This document shows positions 1-7,600 of a stretch of 9,572 nucleotides of DNA, piece by piece. Under the pieces are notes generated by a model that was not told where the DNA came from, did no database searches, and worked only from the letters and a program-made list of their open reading frames with translations. The stretch covers positions 1-9,572 of the forward strand of contig JAKADE010000079.1 of assembly GCA_021820785.1 (NCBI GenBank). The letters are read 5' to 3'. This DNA is from Pseudomonadota bacterium. GTDB lineage: Bacteria; Pseudomonadota; Gammaproteobacteria; Steroidobacterales; Steroidobacteraceae. Positions within the stretch are counted from its first letter, which is position 1, and each line of letters starts with the position of its first letter. The position numbers were made by a program, and so were the translations under genes.

Positions 1-1
1 G

Positions 2-646
2 GGCCGCAGTGCCGAGGGTCGCAGTGCCGAGGGTCGGCGGGATCGCTCCGATCGGCGTCCGCGTGACCGAGATCGGGACCGGGAACGCGACCTGGGCTCG
101 CCTCGTCCGCCGGAGGCGCCGGCGGCGGCAGCCGCCAGCACCAGCGGCCCGAGTGAGGCCGCGGTGGCCGGCGGCGAGCGGCCAGCCTCCGAACGCGGCG
201 AGCGGCGCGGACGGCGGCGCGGGCGCCGGGGCGGACGGCGCGGTGGCGCGCGGAGTGAGAATGCAGCGGGCGAGAACCGCCTGACTGAAGGCGGCGGCGC
301 CCGCGAAGCTTCACAGGAGTTCGGCGCAGCCGAACGACAGGAGGCGCAGACACCGCAGGCCGCACGGGATACGCGGGAATCGTTCGAGCCAGCGCCCGCA
401 TTCCGGCCGACCGAGCCGGCCCCGGCAAGCGCTCCGGTGCAGGCGGCACCGAGCCTCCCGCCGCCCGCTCCGGCGACGACCCGCGAGGAGAAGCCCGTGG
501 CGTGGCATGAGGAGCCGAAACCGGCCACCGTGCACGTCGAGCCGGTCTCAGCGCCGCCCGCCAGCGCCCAGGACGGCAAGCCGCACGTGGTGTGGACCTC
601 GGCGCCGGCCGAGTGGACGCCCAGCCGGCGCGGCACCGAGGAATAG
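2..646 (+). CDS. rne: Probable ribonuclease E, C-terminal tail (5' partial)
   Basis: The frame is open from the left edge to a TAG at 644-646, giving 214 residues with no start inside the window. All of it is low-complexity and probably disordered. Residues 1-30 are rich in Arg, Asp and Glu (two GRSAE pentads, then alternating RD/RE). A second very basic block around residues 65-85 has clusters such as RRGRRRGRRGGRRGG. A Pro/Ala/Glu-rich stretch follows, and the end reads HVVWTSAPAEW. This is the composition of the non-catalytic half of gammaproteobacterial RNase E, which binds RNA and scaffolds the degradosome at the inner membrane; the catalytic S1/DNase I-like half would lie upstream. The neighbouring phosphatase and kdsB genes support the call, because rne lies by them in Pseudomonas-type genomes (from memory). 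No catalytic residue is visible, so another Arg-rich RNA-binding protein remains possible. The methionine-initiated frame at 9 is out of phase and looks spurious. Confidence 0.68.
   Translation, partial: GRSAEGRSAEGRRDRSDRRPRDRDRDRERDLGSPRPPEAPAAAAASTSGPSEAAVAGGERPASERGERRGRRRGRRGGRRGGARSENAAGENRLTEGGGAREASQEFGAAERQEAQTPQAARDTRESFEPAPAFRPTEPAPASAPVQAAPSLPPPAPATTREEKPVAWHEEPKPATVHVEPVSAPPASAQDGKPHVVWTSAPAEWTPSRRGTEE
5..34 (+). repeat. 15-bp tandem duplication in the rne tail
   Basis: Two exact head-to-tail copies of cgcagtgccgagggt lie at 5-19 and 20-34. Positions 1-4 continue the pattern leftward with one mismatch, so the array may extend beyond the window. The unit is a multiple of three and adds the pentapeptide GRSAE to the disordered tail without shifting frame. 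It looks like slippage in a low-complexity coding region and need not have a regulatory role. Confidence 0.85.
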
Positions 647-653
647 GCCGCTT

Positions 654-682
654 CCCCCTGGGACGCACCGCGTCCCAGGGGG
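654..682. terminator. Perfect 12-bp hairpin between convergent genes
   Basis: The arms ccccctgggacg (654-665) and cgtcccaggggg (671-682) are exact reverse complements around a 5-nt loop. The hairpin starts 7 nt after the rne stop and ends 11 nt before the phosphatase stop, so it could end or protect the 3' ends of both convergent transcripts. Neither strand has a T-run after it, so it lacks the classic intrinsic-terminator tail. It may act as a 3'-end stabiliser or as a weak or Rho-assisted terminator. Confidence 0.6.
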
Positions 683-693
683 ATCGATTCGCC

Positions 694-1185
694 CTAGAGC
701 GCCAACTCCCCGCGGCGCACCGCAGCGCACAGGCCGAGCGACGCGGCTTCGACCAGGTCAAGCACCTGCTCGAACCCAGTCGCTCCGCCATAGTACGGAT
801 CCGGCACTTCCAGCAGGCCGCTCTGCGGGGCAAATTCCAGCAGCAGCCGCAACCGGGCGCGCGCCGCGGCCGGTGCGCGCCGCTCGAGTGTCGCGAGATT
901 CTGCCGGTCCATGGCAAGGATCAGGTCGAACACCTCGAAATCGCGCGGCTCAACCACGCGCGCGCGCAGCCCGGAAAGGTCATACCCGCGTCGCAGCGCC
1001 GCCTCGCACGTGCGGCTGTCCGGCGGCTCCCCGACGTGATAACCGGCCGTGCCGGCCGAGTCGACCGTGAATGCCACTTCGGGCAGTTCCCGTGCCGCCA
1101 CCGCGCGAAACACGCCCTCGGCCGTCGGCGAGCGGCAGATGTTACCCAGACACACGAACAGGATTTTCACGCCAGCTCCGCTCAT
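694..1185 (-). CDS. Low-molecular-weight protein tyrosine phosphatase
   Basis: A cytoplasmic LMW-PTP, which hydrolyses phosphotyrosine through a cysteinyl-phosphate intermediate. With the ATG at 1185 it has 163 residues. The P-loop CLGNICRS begins at residue 12 (nucleophile Cys12, Arg18), and the general-acid loop DPYYGG has Asp129 followed by the usual Tyr pair. Both signatures are intact, so the enzyme should be active. The ATG at 1185 has an AGGGG ribosome-binding sequence 4 nt upstream. A TTG at 1197 is open but would sit about 3 nt from the predicted transcript start. A GTG at 1170 with GGAG upstream is a real alternative and would give 158 residues, closer to the family norm. In Pseudomonas-like genomes the homologue ptpA lies next to kdsB; here the two are about 7.8 kb apart and this gene has its own promoter. 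Relatives act in exopolysaccharide control (Wzb type) or have unknown targets. No bacterial tyrosine kinase gene is visible nearby. Confidence 0.93.
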   Translation of the reverse strand: MSGAGVKILFVCLGNICRSPTAEGVFRAVAARELPEVAFTVDSAGTAGYHVGEPPDSRTCEAALRRGYDLSGLRARVVEPRDFEVFDLILAMDRQNLATLERRAPAAARARLRLLLEFAPQSGLLEVPDPYYGGATGFEQVLDLVEAASLGLCAAVRRGELAL

Positions 1186-1206
1186 CCAACCCCTCAAGTG
1201 CGGCAG

Positions 1207-1235
1207 ATTCTAGGTGCATTTTCCCGCAGTGTCTG
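1207..1235 (-). promoter_or_regulatory. Sigma-70 promoter for the phosphatase gene
   Basis: On the minus strand CAGACA (1235-1230, 4 of 6 to TTGACA) is separated by exactly 17 nt from TAGAAT (1212-1207, 5 of 6 to TATAAT). The start point would be near 1200, giving a leader of about 15 nt before the ATG at 1185 with its AGGGG site. It is divergent to the lacI-type gene, about 100 bp away. Confidence 0.55.
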
Positions 1236-1300
1236 TACCACCGTCCGCCCGTGCGTCGCTGCGCATGTCAGGTCGGCCGCGGCCGGCTGCAGTCGAATTC

Positions 1301-1309
1301 TGATAATAT
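1301..1309 (+). promoter_or_regulatory. Extended -10 element before the lacI-type gene
   Basis: TG at 1301-1302, one base, then TAATAT at 1304-1309 form an extended -10 element in the only AT-rich block of this intergenic region. No good -35 is seen; the spot is occupied by a GC palindrome at 1274-1285. The predicted transcript start is 1315-1317, at or next to the ATG at 1316, and no Shine-Dalgarno sequence is present. This suggests leaderless or nearly leaderless translation. Confidence 0.45.
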
Positions 1310-1315
1310 ATACAG

Positions 1316-2344
1316 ATGGCAACCATCAAAGACGTGGCCAAGCTCGCCGGAGTCGGTGTTGGTACCGCATCGCGCGTCATCGCCGGCAAGGGCCCCGTTT
1401 CGCAGGATGCCATCAAGCGGGTGACCCAGGCGATCGAGGCGCTGCAGTACCGCCCCTCGCACGCGGCACGCGTGCTGCAGAAGGGTCACTCGCGCATGAT
1501 CGGCGTGTTCATCCCGGTGGTTTCCGGATCGTTCTACACGCCGATCCTGCATGCGATCTTCCTCGCACTGCACGCGCAGCAATGCCACATGGTGGTGAAC
1601 TTCGGCCTCGAGCCGCACGATGAGCGCAAGGAGGCACTCGCCGGCGCCGAATTCCTCACCGACCGCGGCTGCGACGGGCTGCTGCTGATGGGCACGGCGC
1701 TCGCGCCGTCCGACGCGGAACACATCGCCCGGCTGCAGCGCAATTTCGTGCTGCTGAACCGCAGTCTGCCGCACCTGCAGGAGCAGTGCTTCAACCCCGA
1801 TCACCGCGCCGCCGGTGCGCTCGCGGCCCGGACGCTGTGCGAAGCCGGTCACCGGCGTCTGGCGGTCATCGAAGGACCGAAGGAATCCCGCGACAACGCG
1901 CTGCGCATGCGCGGGTTCTACGAGACGCTCGACGAATACGGCATCGACGCCGAAGCCCTGCCGCGCGTGCACGGCAACTTCACGCCCGAGAGCGGCCGCT
2001 CCGGCACACACACGTTGCTCGAGTCAGCCGAATCGTTCACGGCGCTGTTCTGCGCCAACGACGAAATGGCGATCGGTGCCCTCTCGTACCTGAGTCAGTT
2101 CGGGATATCGGTGCCGAAGGACATCTCGGTCATGGGTTACGACAACATCGATCTGTCGGCCGTCGCCGCCCCTCCGCTCACCACGGTGCTCATTCCCTGG
2201 GTCGAGATCGCGACCAACGCGGTGCACCGGCTCTTGAACATGTGCTACGGATCCGCCCTGCCGGTCGAGCGGGAGATCCCCACGAAGATCCTCTGGCGCG
2301 ATTCGGTGCGCCGGCTGGCCGCGGCGAATCAGCGCACCGGCTGA
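1316..2344 (+). CDS. LacI-family transcriptional regulator
   Basis: A 342-residue regulator of full family length. Residues 4-22 form the LacI helix-turn-helix (IKDVAKLAGVGVGTASRVI) and 45-57 the hinge helix (YRPSHAARVLQKG), whose Leu54 is placed to wedge the centre of the operator. Residues 60-342 are a periplasmic-binding-protein-like sensor with family blocks ANDEMAIGAL and VMGYDNID. The bases read by the recognition helix depend largely on residues 15, 16 and 20, here Val, Gly and Arg. That resembles GalR-type members, which prefer GTG-AA-CG-TT-CAC sites, and such a site lies at 8009-8024 over the receptor promoter. It is therefore probably the local repressor of the receptor operon, released by a sugar or sugar product; the effector cannot be read from the sequence. 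It is convergent with the SapC gene (27-bp gap, no clear terminator). Start: the ATG at 1316 begins exactly at the conserved N-terminus, with no ribosome-binding site upstream. Confidence 0.95.
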   Translation: MATIKDVAKLAGVGVGTASRVIAGKGPVSQDAIKRVTQAIEALQYRPSHAARVLQKGHSRMIGVFIPVVSGSFYTPILHAIFLALHAQQCHMVVNFGLEPHDERKEALAGAEFLTDRGCDGLLLMGTALAPSDAEHIARLQRNFVLLNRSLPHLQEQCFNPDHRAAGALAARTLCEAGHRRLAVIEGPKESRDNALRMRGFYETLDEYGIDAEALPRVHGNFTPESGRSGTHTLLESAESFTALFCANDEMAIGALSYLSQFGISVPKDISVMGYDNIDLSAVAAPPLTTVLIPWVEIATNAVHRLLNMCYGSALPVEREIPTKILWRDSVRRLAAANQRTG

Positions 2345-2371
2345 CCGCAGCCCGCTCGCGGCGGCGCAGCG

Positions 2372-3109
2372 TCACACACCGATCGCGCCCTGCGCCGAAA
2401 CCAGCCCCTCGGTCTTCTTCAGCAGGCGCGCATTCTTGGTCCGGGCCATCACCCGCACCTGCTTCAGCGAATTGATCATCATGTGGATCAGGGCCAAGTA
2501 GCCGCGCCGAAACAGCTCGACCACCACGGTATCGGTCAACCGCGCGAGCGTGTCCTGATTGATCGTGTACAAGCCGTCGCAGTGGCGCAGCGTGCCGTCC
2601 TCGAACTCGACCTCGATGTCGATCGGCTCGATCAGGTTCAGCTCAAGCAGACGCGCGATGAAGATCCGGGTCTGCTCGATACCCGGCTGCAGATCCTGGA
2701 ATGCCCAGATGATCCGCTGCAGGTACCGGCTCGGCTGCCCCTGCTCGCTGAACAGCGGCTGGCCGCCCTCGGCACCGACCCGCGGATCGTCCAGATCGAT
2801 CGCCAGCTCCGGGCCATTGATGTAGAACGGGCCGCGTTGCAGGCTCAATGGCCGGTAGAACTCCGGCTCCTGGCGCCAGTCGTCGAGAAACTGATTCTCG
2901 CCCTCGATGAAGCCCAGCATCACGCCGCAGAAGAACTGCCCGGTGTCCCGATGCTTGCCGAAGAGGATCGGATAGTGCACCAGCAGGTGCGAGAACTCCC
3001 CGACGATCACCTGCACGAAGTGCTGATTGTCCCCGTGCGCCGCCGACGGCCGTCCGTCGACCTTCAGGTCCCGGAATTTCTCTTTGTTCAGCGGTACGAT
3101 ATTGCTCAT
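2372..3109 (-). CDS. SapC-family protein
   Basis: A 245-residue protein recognised as SapC family (PF07277) by HYPILFGK (residues 45-52), the block GFIEGENQFL (66-75) followed by W78, and the RGPF motif (92-95). There is no signal peptide or membrane segment, so it is probably cytoplasmic. The family is named after a Campylobacter S-layer-associated protein, but in Xanthomonas- and Caulobacter-like bacteria it recurs beside TonB-dependent receptors and tryptophan-halogenase-like proteins, with no established biochemical role. It is the last gene of the receptor operon, 18 nt after the halogenase-like gene. No good Shine-Dalgarno sequence lies before the ATG, so expression may rely on translational coupling. 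It lies on the opposite strand to the lacI-type gene, 27 nt from its end. 'SapC' is a family label here and does not imply S-layer secretion. Confidence 0.88.
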   Translation of the reverse strand: MSNIVPLNKEKFRDLKVDGRPSAAHGDNQHFVQVIVGEFSHLLVHYPILFGKHRDTGQFFCGVMLGFIEGENQFLDDWRQEPEFYRPLSLQRGPFYINGPELAIDLDDPRVGAEGGQPLFSEQGQPSRYLQRIIWAFQDLQPGIEQTRIFIARLLELNLIEPIDIEVEFEDGTLRHCDGLYTINQDTLARLTDTVVVELFRRGYLALIHMMINSLKQVRVMARTKNARLLKKTEGLVSAQGAIGV

Positions 3110-3127
3110 GAGGCGGTACGCGTCAGA

Positions 3128-4672
3128 TCAAACGGGCTGCAGCCCGTACTGGTAGATTCGGCTCAACAGCTCGCGGTTCTTCGGCAGCCGCGCACACAGC
3201 TCAGCGGTCATCCGCGCATTCTCCTCGACCAGCTTCACGGCAGTCGCGGACGTTTCGGCGCGCTCCTCCGGCACCACCTCGGTGCGAAAGCCCATGCCGT
3301 ACAGCACGTACTGATAACTCGCCGCCGGGAAGACCTCCTCCAGCCGGTCGAGCTCGTCGAAGAACCACGGCGACTGGTATTTCCACAGCGTCAGCATATC
3401 CTGCAGCCGTTGCGGCACGGTCGCCGGGTCGACATTATCACGCCAGAACGCGGTGTCGGTGCGCCGCGTGAGCACGTAATGCAGCTTGAGGAAATCGATG
3501 ATCCGGCCCCAGCGGTAGGCGGTCACCTCGTTGAAACGCCGCGCGACGATGTCCATCACTTCCCGGCATGCCGGCATCTGTTCGGCGAGCAGCTTCGCCG
3601 AGAGCTCCACCAGAACGATCGCGGATGCCTCGAGCGGCTCGAGAAATCCCTGCGCCAGCCCGACCGCCAGGCAGTTGTTCTTCCAGAACGTCTGCCGATG
3701 CCCCGAACGGATTGGAATCTTGCGCACCGGCAGATCCCGGTGCTGCGCCCCGATGTAGCGCAGCAGTGTCTCGCGCGCGGCCTCTTCGCTCATGTGCCGG
3801 CTCGAATACACATGCCCGATCCCGCGCCGGGTCGGCAGCGCGATGTCCCAGATCCACCCCGCCTCCTGCGCCGTGGCGATCGTTTCCGATGCCATCGGCT
3901 GATCGGGCGTATCGTACGGCACCTGCACGGCAAGCGCCGTATCGCAGAGCAGGACATCCGAGCACGGCTTGAAGTCCACCTTCAGCGTCTCGCCGAGCAA
4001 CAGCGCGCGAAAGCCGCTGCAGTCGACGAACAGGTCGCCCTCGATGGTGCCGGCCTGTGCCGTCTCGAGGCCCGTGATGTCGCCCGACTCGCCCTGGTTG
4101 ACCGCGGTGACGTCCGCCAGGACATGGCGGACCCGCAGCTGCTCGATGCAGTGCCTGGCGAGAAACGGGCCGAACTTGCCCGCATTCAGGTGATACGAAT
4201 AATTCGCTGCGGAACGATACTCGCCCTGGGCGATCGTCTTTGGCGCCAGACCCTGATCGCACAGCCGTCCCTGCGGCGTCACGAAATCGCAGAAGCTCGC
4301 ACCGCGTGTCTCCGCCAGCCAGTGCGGGACCAGATTCACGCGCGAGAACCCGTGCGGAATCATCAGCGGATGATGGTACGCATCCCCCGGTTCCCCGGTG
4401 GTCCAGCCGACGAACTTCCCGCCCTGCTTGAAGGCAGCATCACACTCGCGAAACAGCGCCGTCTCGGACACACCGATGCGCTCGAGTGTCGAGCGCATCG
4501 TCGGCCAGGTCCCCTCACCCACACCGATGGTGCGGATATCCGGTGACTCGACCAGCGTGACCGAGAAGCCGCCCGCCTTCATCCGAGGTTGATGGCGGGC
4601 GGCGATGATGCCTGCGGTGAGCCAGCCGGCGGTTCCTCCGCCGACGATGACTACCGAGCGGACCGGTTTCAC
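3128..4672 (-). CDS. Tryptophan-halogenase-like flavoprotein
   Basis: A 514-residue member of the flavin-dependent tryptophan halogenase family (PF04820). GGGTAGW at residues 11-17 is the dinucleotide-binding loop. Lys82 (AAFKQGGKFVGW) matches the catalytic lysine that carries the hypohalite in PrnA (Lys79). The flavin-monooxygenase-blocking motif WxWxIP reads WIWDIA (273-278), with Ala for Pro. The active-site Glu of PrnA corresponds to Glu348 in FLEPLEAS, but the following Ser is Ala. This is the version found beside TonB-dependent receptors in sugar-uptake loci, whose native substrate is not known; a few relatives halogenate indoles in vitro. Halogenation is thus possible but not shown, and a different flavin chemistry is equally open. 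No flavin reductase gene, which a two-component halogenase needs, is seen nearby. The GTG start lies 4 nt after the receptor stop, so the two are almost certainly co-transcribed and translationally coupled. Cytoplasmic; no signal peptide. Confidence 0.88.
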   Translation of the reverse strand: MKPVRSVVIVGGGTAGWLTAGIIAARHQPRMKAGGFSVTLVESPDIRTIGVGEGTWPTMRSTLERIGVSETALFRECDAAFKQGGKFVGWTTGEPGDAYHHPLMIPHGFSRVNLVPHWLAETRGASFCDFVTPQGRLCDQGLAPKTIAQGEYRSAANYSYHLNAGKFGPFLARHCIEQLRVRHVLADVTAVNQGESGDITGLETAQAGTIEGDLFVDCSGFRALLLGETLKVDFKPCSDVLLCDTALAVQVPYDTPDQPMASETIATAQEAGWIWDIALPTRRGIGHVYSSRHMSEEAARETLLRYIGAQHRDLPVRKIPIRSGHRQTFWKNNCLAVGLAQGFLEPLEASAIVLVELSAKLLAEQMPACREVMDIVARRFNEVTAYRWGRIIDFLKLHYVLTRRTDTAFWRDNVDPATVPQRLQDMLTLWKYQSPWFFDELDRLEEVFPAASYQYVLYGMGFRTEVVPEERAETSATAVKLVEENARMTAELCARLPKNRELLSRIYQYGLQPV

Positions 4673-4676
4673 GGGA

Positions 4677-7600
4677 TCAGAACTGGGCGCGAACTCCGAA
4701 CGAGAGCGAGGTGCCGTAGTCGATCAGGTTCAACGTCTGGTTCGAGAACCGACCATACGTGTGGTAGACCGAGTCCAGCAGGTTGCTCGCGGTGAAGTAC
4801 ACGTTCAGGTGCCTGTCGATCTTGTAGTTGGTCGACAGGTCCAGCTGCGTGAACGGCGCCTCGTAGACCGGCTCGGCACCGAACGCACTGCTGTCGTTCT
4901 GCTGACCGAGACCGAGCAGCAGCTTGCCCTGCCAGTTCACCGTCACGCGCGCCTGCCACTTGCCCTTCTGGTAGAAGAGCGTGCCGTTGGCCGAATTGCC
5001 GACGCCGGTCAGGGCGAACTGGTTCGACGTGAGATTGTAATTGTCGAAGTTCGCGTTGCTGTGCATCCACGTACCGTTGATCAGCACGCCGAATCCATAC
5101 GGCAGCAGCTGCTGCCAGGTCGCCGATACGCCCGTCACGTCAGCCGACAGCTTGTTCGTGAAGGTCGTCTCCGCGAACACCATCGGCTTGCCGCAGTTGG
5201 CGTCGGTGAACAGGATGTGGCCGTTCTGGTTGTACGAGCACGGCGCCGGATCGTTGATCGGAACCGTGACGTTCTGCACGCTCGAGGTCGGGAAGTTCGA
5301 CACCTGCTTGTAGAACGGATGCAGTTCGGCGTAGTCGCCGTGCTTGTAATACCAGGTGAGACGGAAGTCGAAGTTGTTCGACAGATACGGCTTCAGTCCC
5401 GGGTTGTTTCCGGTCGCCGTCAGCGCGTTCACCAGACCGCCGTAGCTCGTGTTCGGAATGATCTGGCCGTTCGGCGGCGCCGATTCCGTGCGCGAGAAGT
5501 CGAACGCCGTCTCGAGGTCATGCGTCGGCCACAGCGCGAGGTCCAGCGAGGGCAGGAAATATCCGTATGACAGCGAGGTCTGCGTCCACTGCGGCGAGCC
5601 ATACGCGAACACGTACTGCGTCGGGTCGGCTGCACCCTGCCAGGTCACCGACTGCAGGGGCGCGGCCAGTCCGGCGATCTGCTCGTCGGTGCGCTGATAG
5701 CGCATGCCGAGTCGGGTCATCAAACGCATGCCATCGACCCGGAAGTTGTGGCTCACCTGCACGAACGGCGAATAGTTCATGCGGGCCACGTGCTGCACCG
5801 ATCCGGTCACCAGCGCCTGGGTCGGCACGCCGCCGGTATAGCGCGGATAGCCGGTGGTGGGGTTCCACTGCGAATCGATCGGCTGCGTCTCCAGGTAGCT
5901 CAGCAGCGACCACGGATTGTAGGACAGCAGTTGCGGGGGCAGATTGCCGTTGCCACTGTAGCCCGGCATCCAGGTTCCGGTGCTGATCGGGGCAAATCCC
6001 AGGGAAGACGGCAGGTTCACACCCTGGGTGTCGCCGGAGGCCGGCCCGTAGCCCGACCACAGCTCCCAGTAGTTGTTCGCGAAGGTGTCGTACTCCTTCG
6101 TGTTCCAGTCGTCATCGAGGAACTGGGCCCCGAAGGTGAGCTTCGTGCTGTCGCCCGGGGTCCACGTGGCCCGGATGGTCGCTTCGTTGATCTGGTCGCC
6201 GCTCTGCAGAGTCGTCAGCGGAAGAATGTGCGAACCGATGATGTACGGATTCAGGCCGAGGTAATTCGGCGAGGCGACGACGCCCGAACCGCTCGCGACC
6301 GCGTTCGGACCATAGGCGCTCCAGTACGGCACGGCATTGCTGCTGCTCACCACCATGCCGCCGGTATAGTTGTTGATGGCGTCGCCGTAGCCCACATCGC
6401 CCTGGATGCTGCTGGTGTTGCCGTTCGGATTGAACTTCGAGACGGACTGGTCGGCATCGACCTCCAGCGTCCAGTTGTCGTTGACGTTCCACAGCACGTT
6501 CGCGCCGTAGGTGTTCGTCACGATGTAGTCGGTCTGCTGGATCGCCTGCAGGTCGGTCGGGCCGGTGTAATTGAAATTGGTGATCGTGCCGTTGCTGTCG
6601 ACCGTGGTATCGGGGAACGCGCCGAACCAGGTGGTGCGCGCCCAGCTGTCATTGCGCTGGTTCCAGGATGAGTAGTTGTCATCGAGGGTCACGAGCACCG
6701 AGTTGCTCGGGTGCCACTGCAGGACCACGCGACCGTCCTTGCTGCGCGTATCGACACGCTCCAGGTACATGCTCAACTGCTGGGGATACCAGACCGGCAC
6801 CTGCACATTGCCGGACGCGTTCGGCCCGACGCTTGCGCAGCCGGTGCTGCCAAATGCGGTGGTCGCGTTCGCAGCCAGGTTCGCGCAGGCGAAGTTGCCG
6901 GCCGCGACACCTTCCCATCCGGCGACGTCCGTGTGGTGGGTCGTCGTGCGGTAGTCGGTGTAGTCCCCGTCGATCAGGATGCCGAACTTGTTGTGATCGA
7001 AGGTATCGCTGAACAGACCGCCGACCGCCGGGCGGATGCCTCCGTTCATCGTGTAATCGGTCCCGCCGACGTTCACCCCGGCGTGCAGGCCGGGATTCTC
7101 GAACGGGGTGAGCATCTTGACGTTGATGACCGAACCGATATTGCCCGAGGACAGGGCCATGTCGGGCGTCTTCAGCACGTCGATCTGTCCGACGTACATC
7201 GCGCCCAGGGAGGCGAAGTCGAAGTTCTGTCCGTTGCCGGAGGCGATCTGCCGGCCGTTCACCAGTACCGTGTTGAATGACCCGCCGAAGCCGTTGACGT
7301 TCACGCCTTGCGCCAGGCCGGTCGCCGTTCCGGACACGGCGCTGAAGCTCGTCGAACCGCGGTTGATGGTCACGCCAGGCAGATGTGCCAGGGCGCCGCC
7401 GACCGAGGAGTCGGGAAACTGGCCGATGCTCTCAGCGGAGATCGCATCGACGACGCCGATCGAATCGCGCTTGATCGCGAGGGAGCGCATCAGGGAGCCG
7501 CGGATGCCGGTGACCACGATCGGCGCGAGCGTCGTGGCCGAGGATTGCCCGGCCATCTGGCCGTTGGGGGTCATCTGGGCGCTGTCGGCCGATTCACCGT

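Noticed and set aside
592..1623. A 343-codon plus-strand frame across the phosphatase gene and the start of the regulator.
   Set aside because: It overlaps two well-supported genes in other frames or strands and resembles no family.
2345..2371. Possible terminator between the convergent regulator and SapC genes.
   Set aside because: The 27-bp gap can form only a 4-bp GC stem and has no T-run.
2483..4546. A 687-codon plus-strand open frame antisense to the SapC and halogenase-like genes.
   Set aside because: It lies opposite two clear conserved genes, has the His/Arg/Gln/Asp-rich look of a GC-driven shadow frame, no recognisable domain and no ribosome site.
4605..6671. Long plus-strand frames (4605-5570 and 5748-6671) opposite the receptor gene.
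   Set aside because: Composition is Arg/Val/His-rich, as expected of the reverse strand of a GC-rich gene, and the receptor is intact across the whole stretch.
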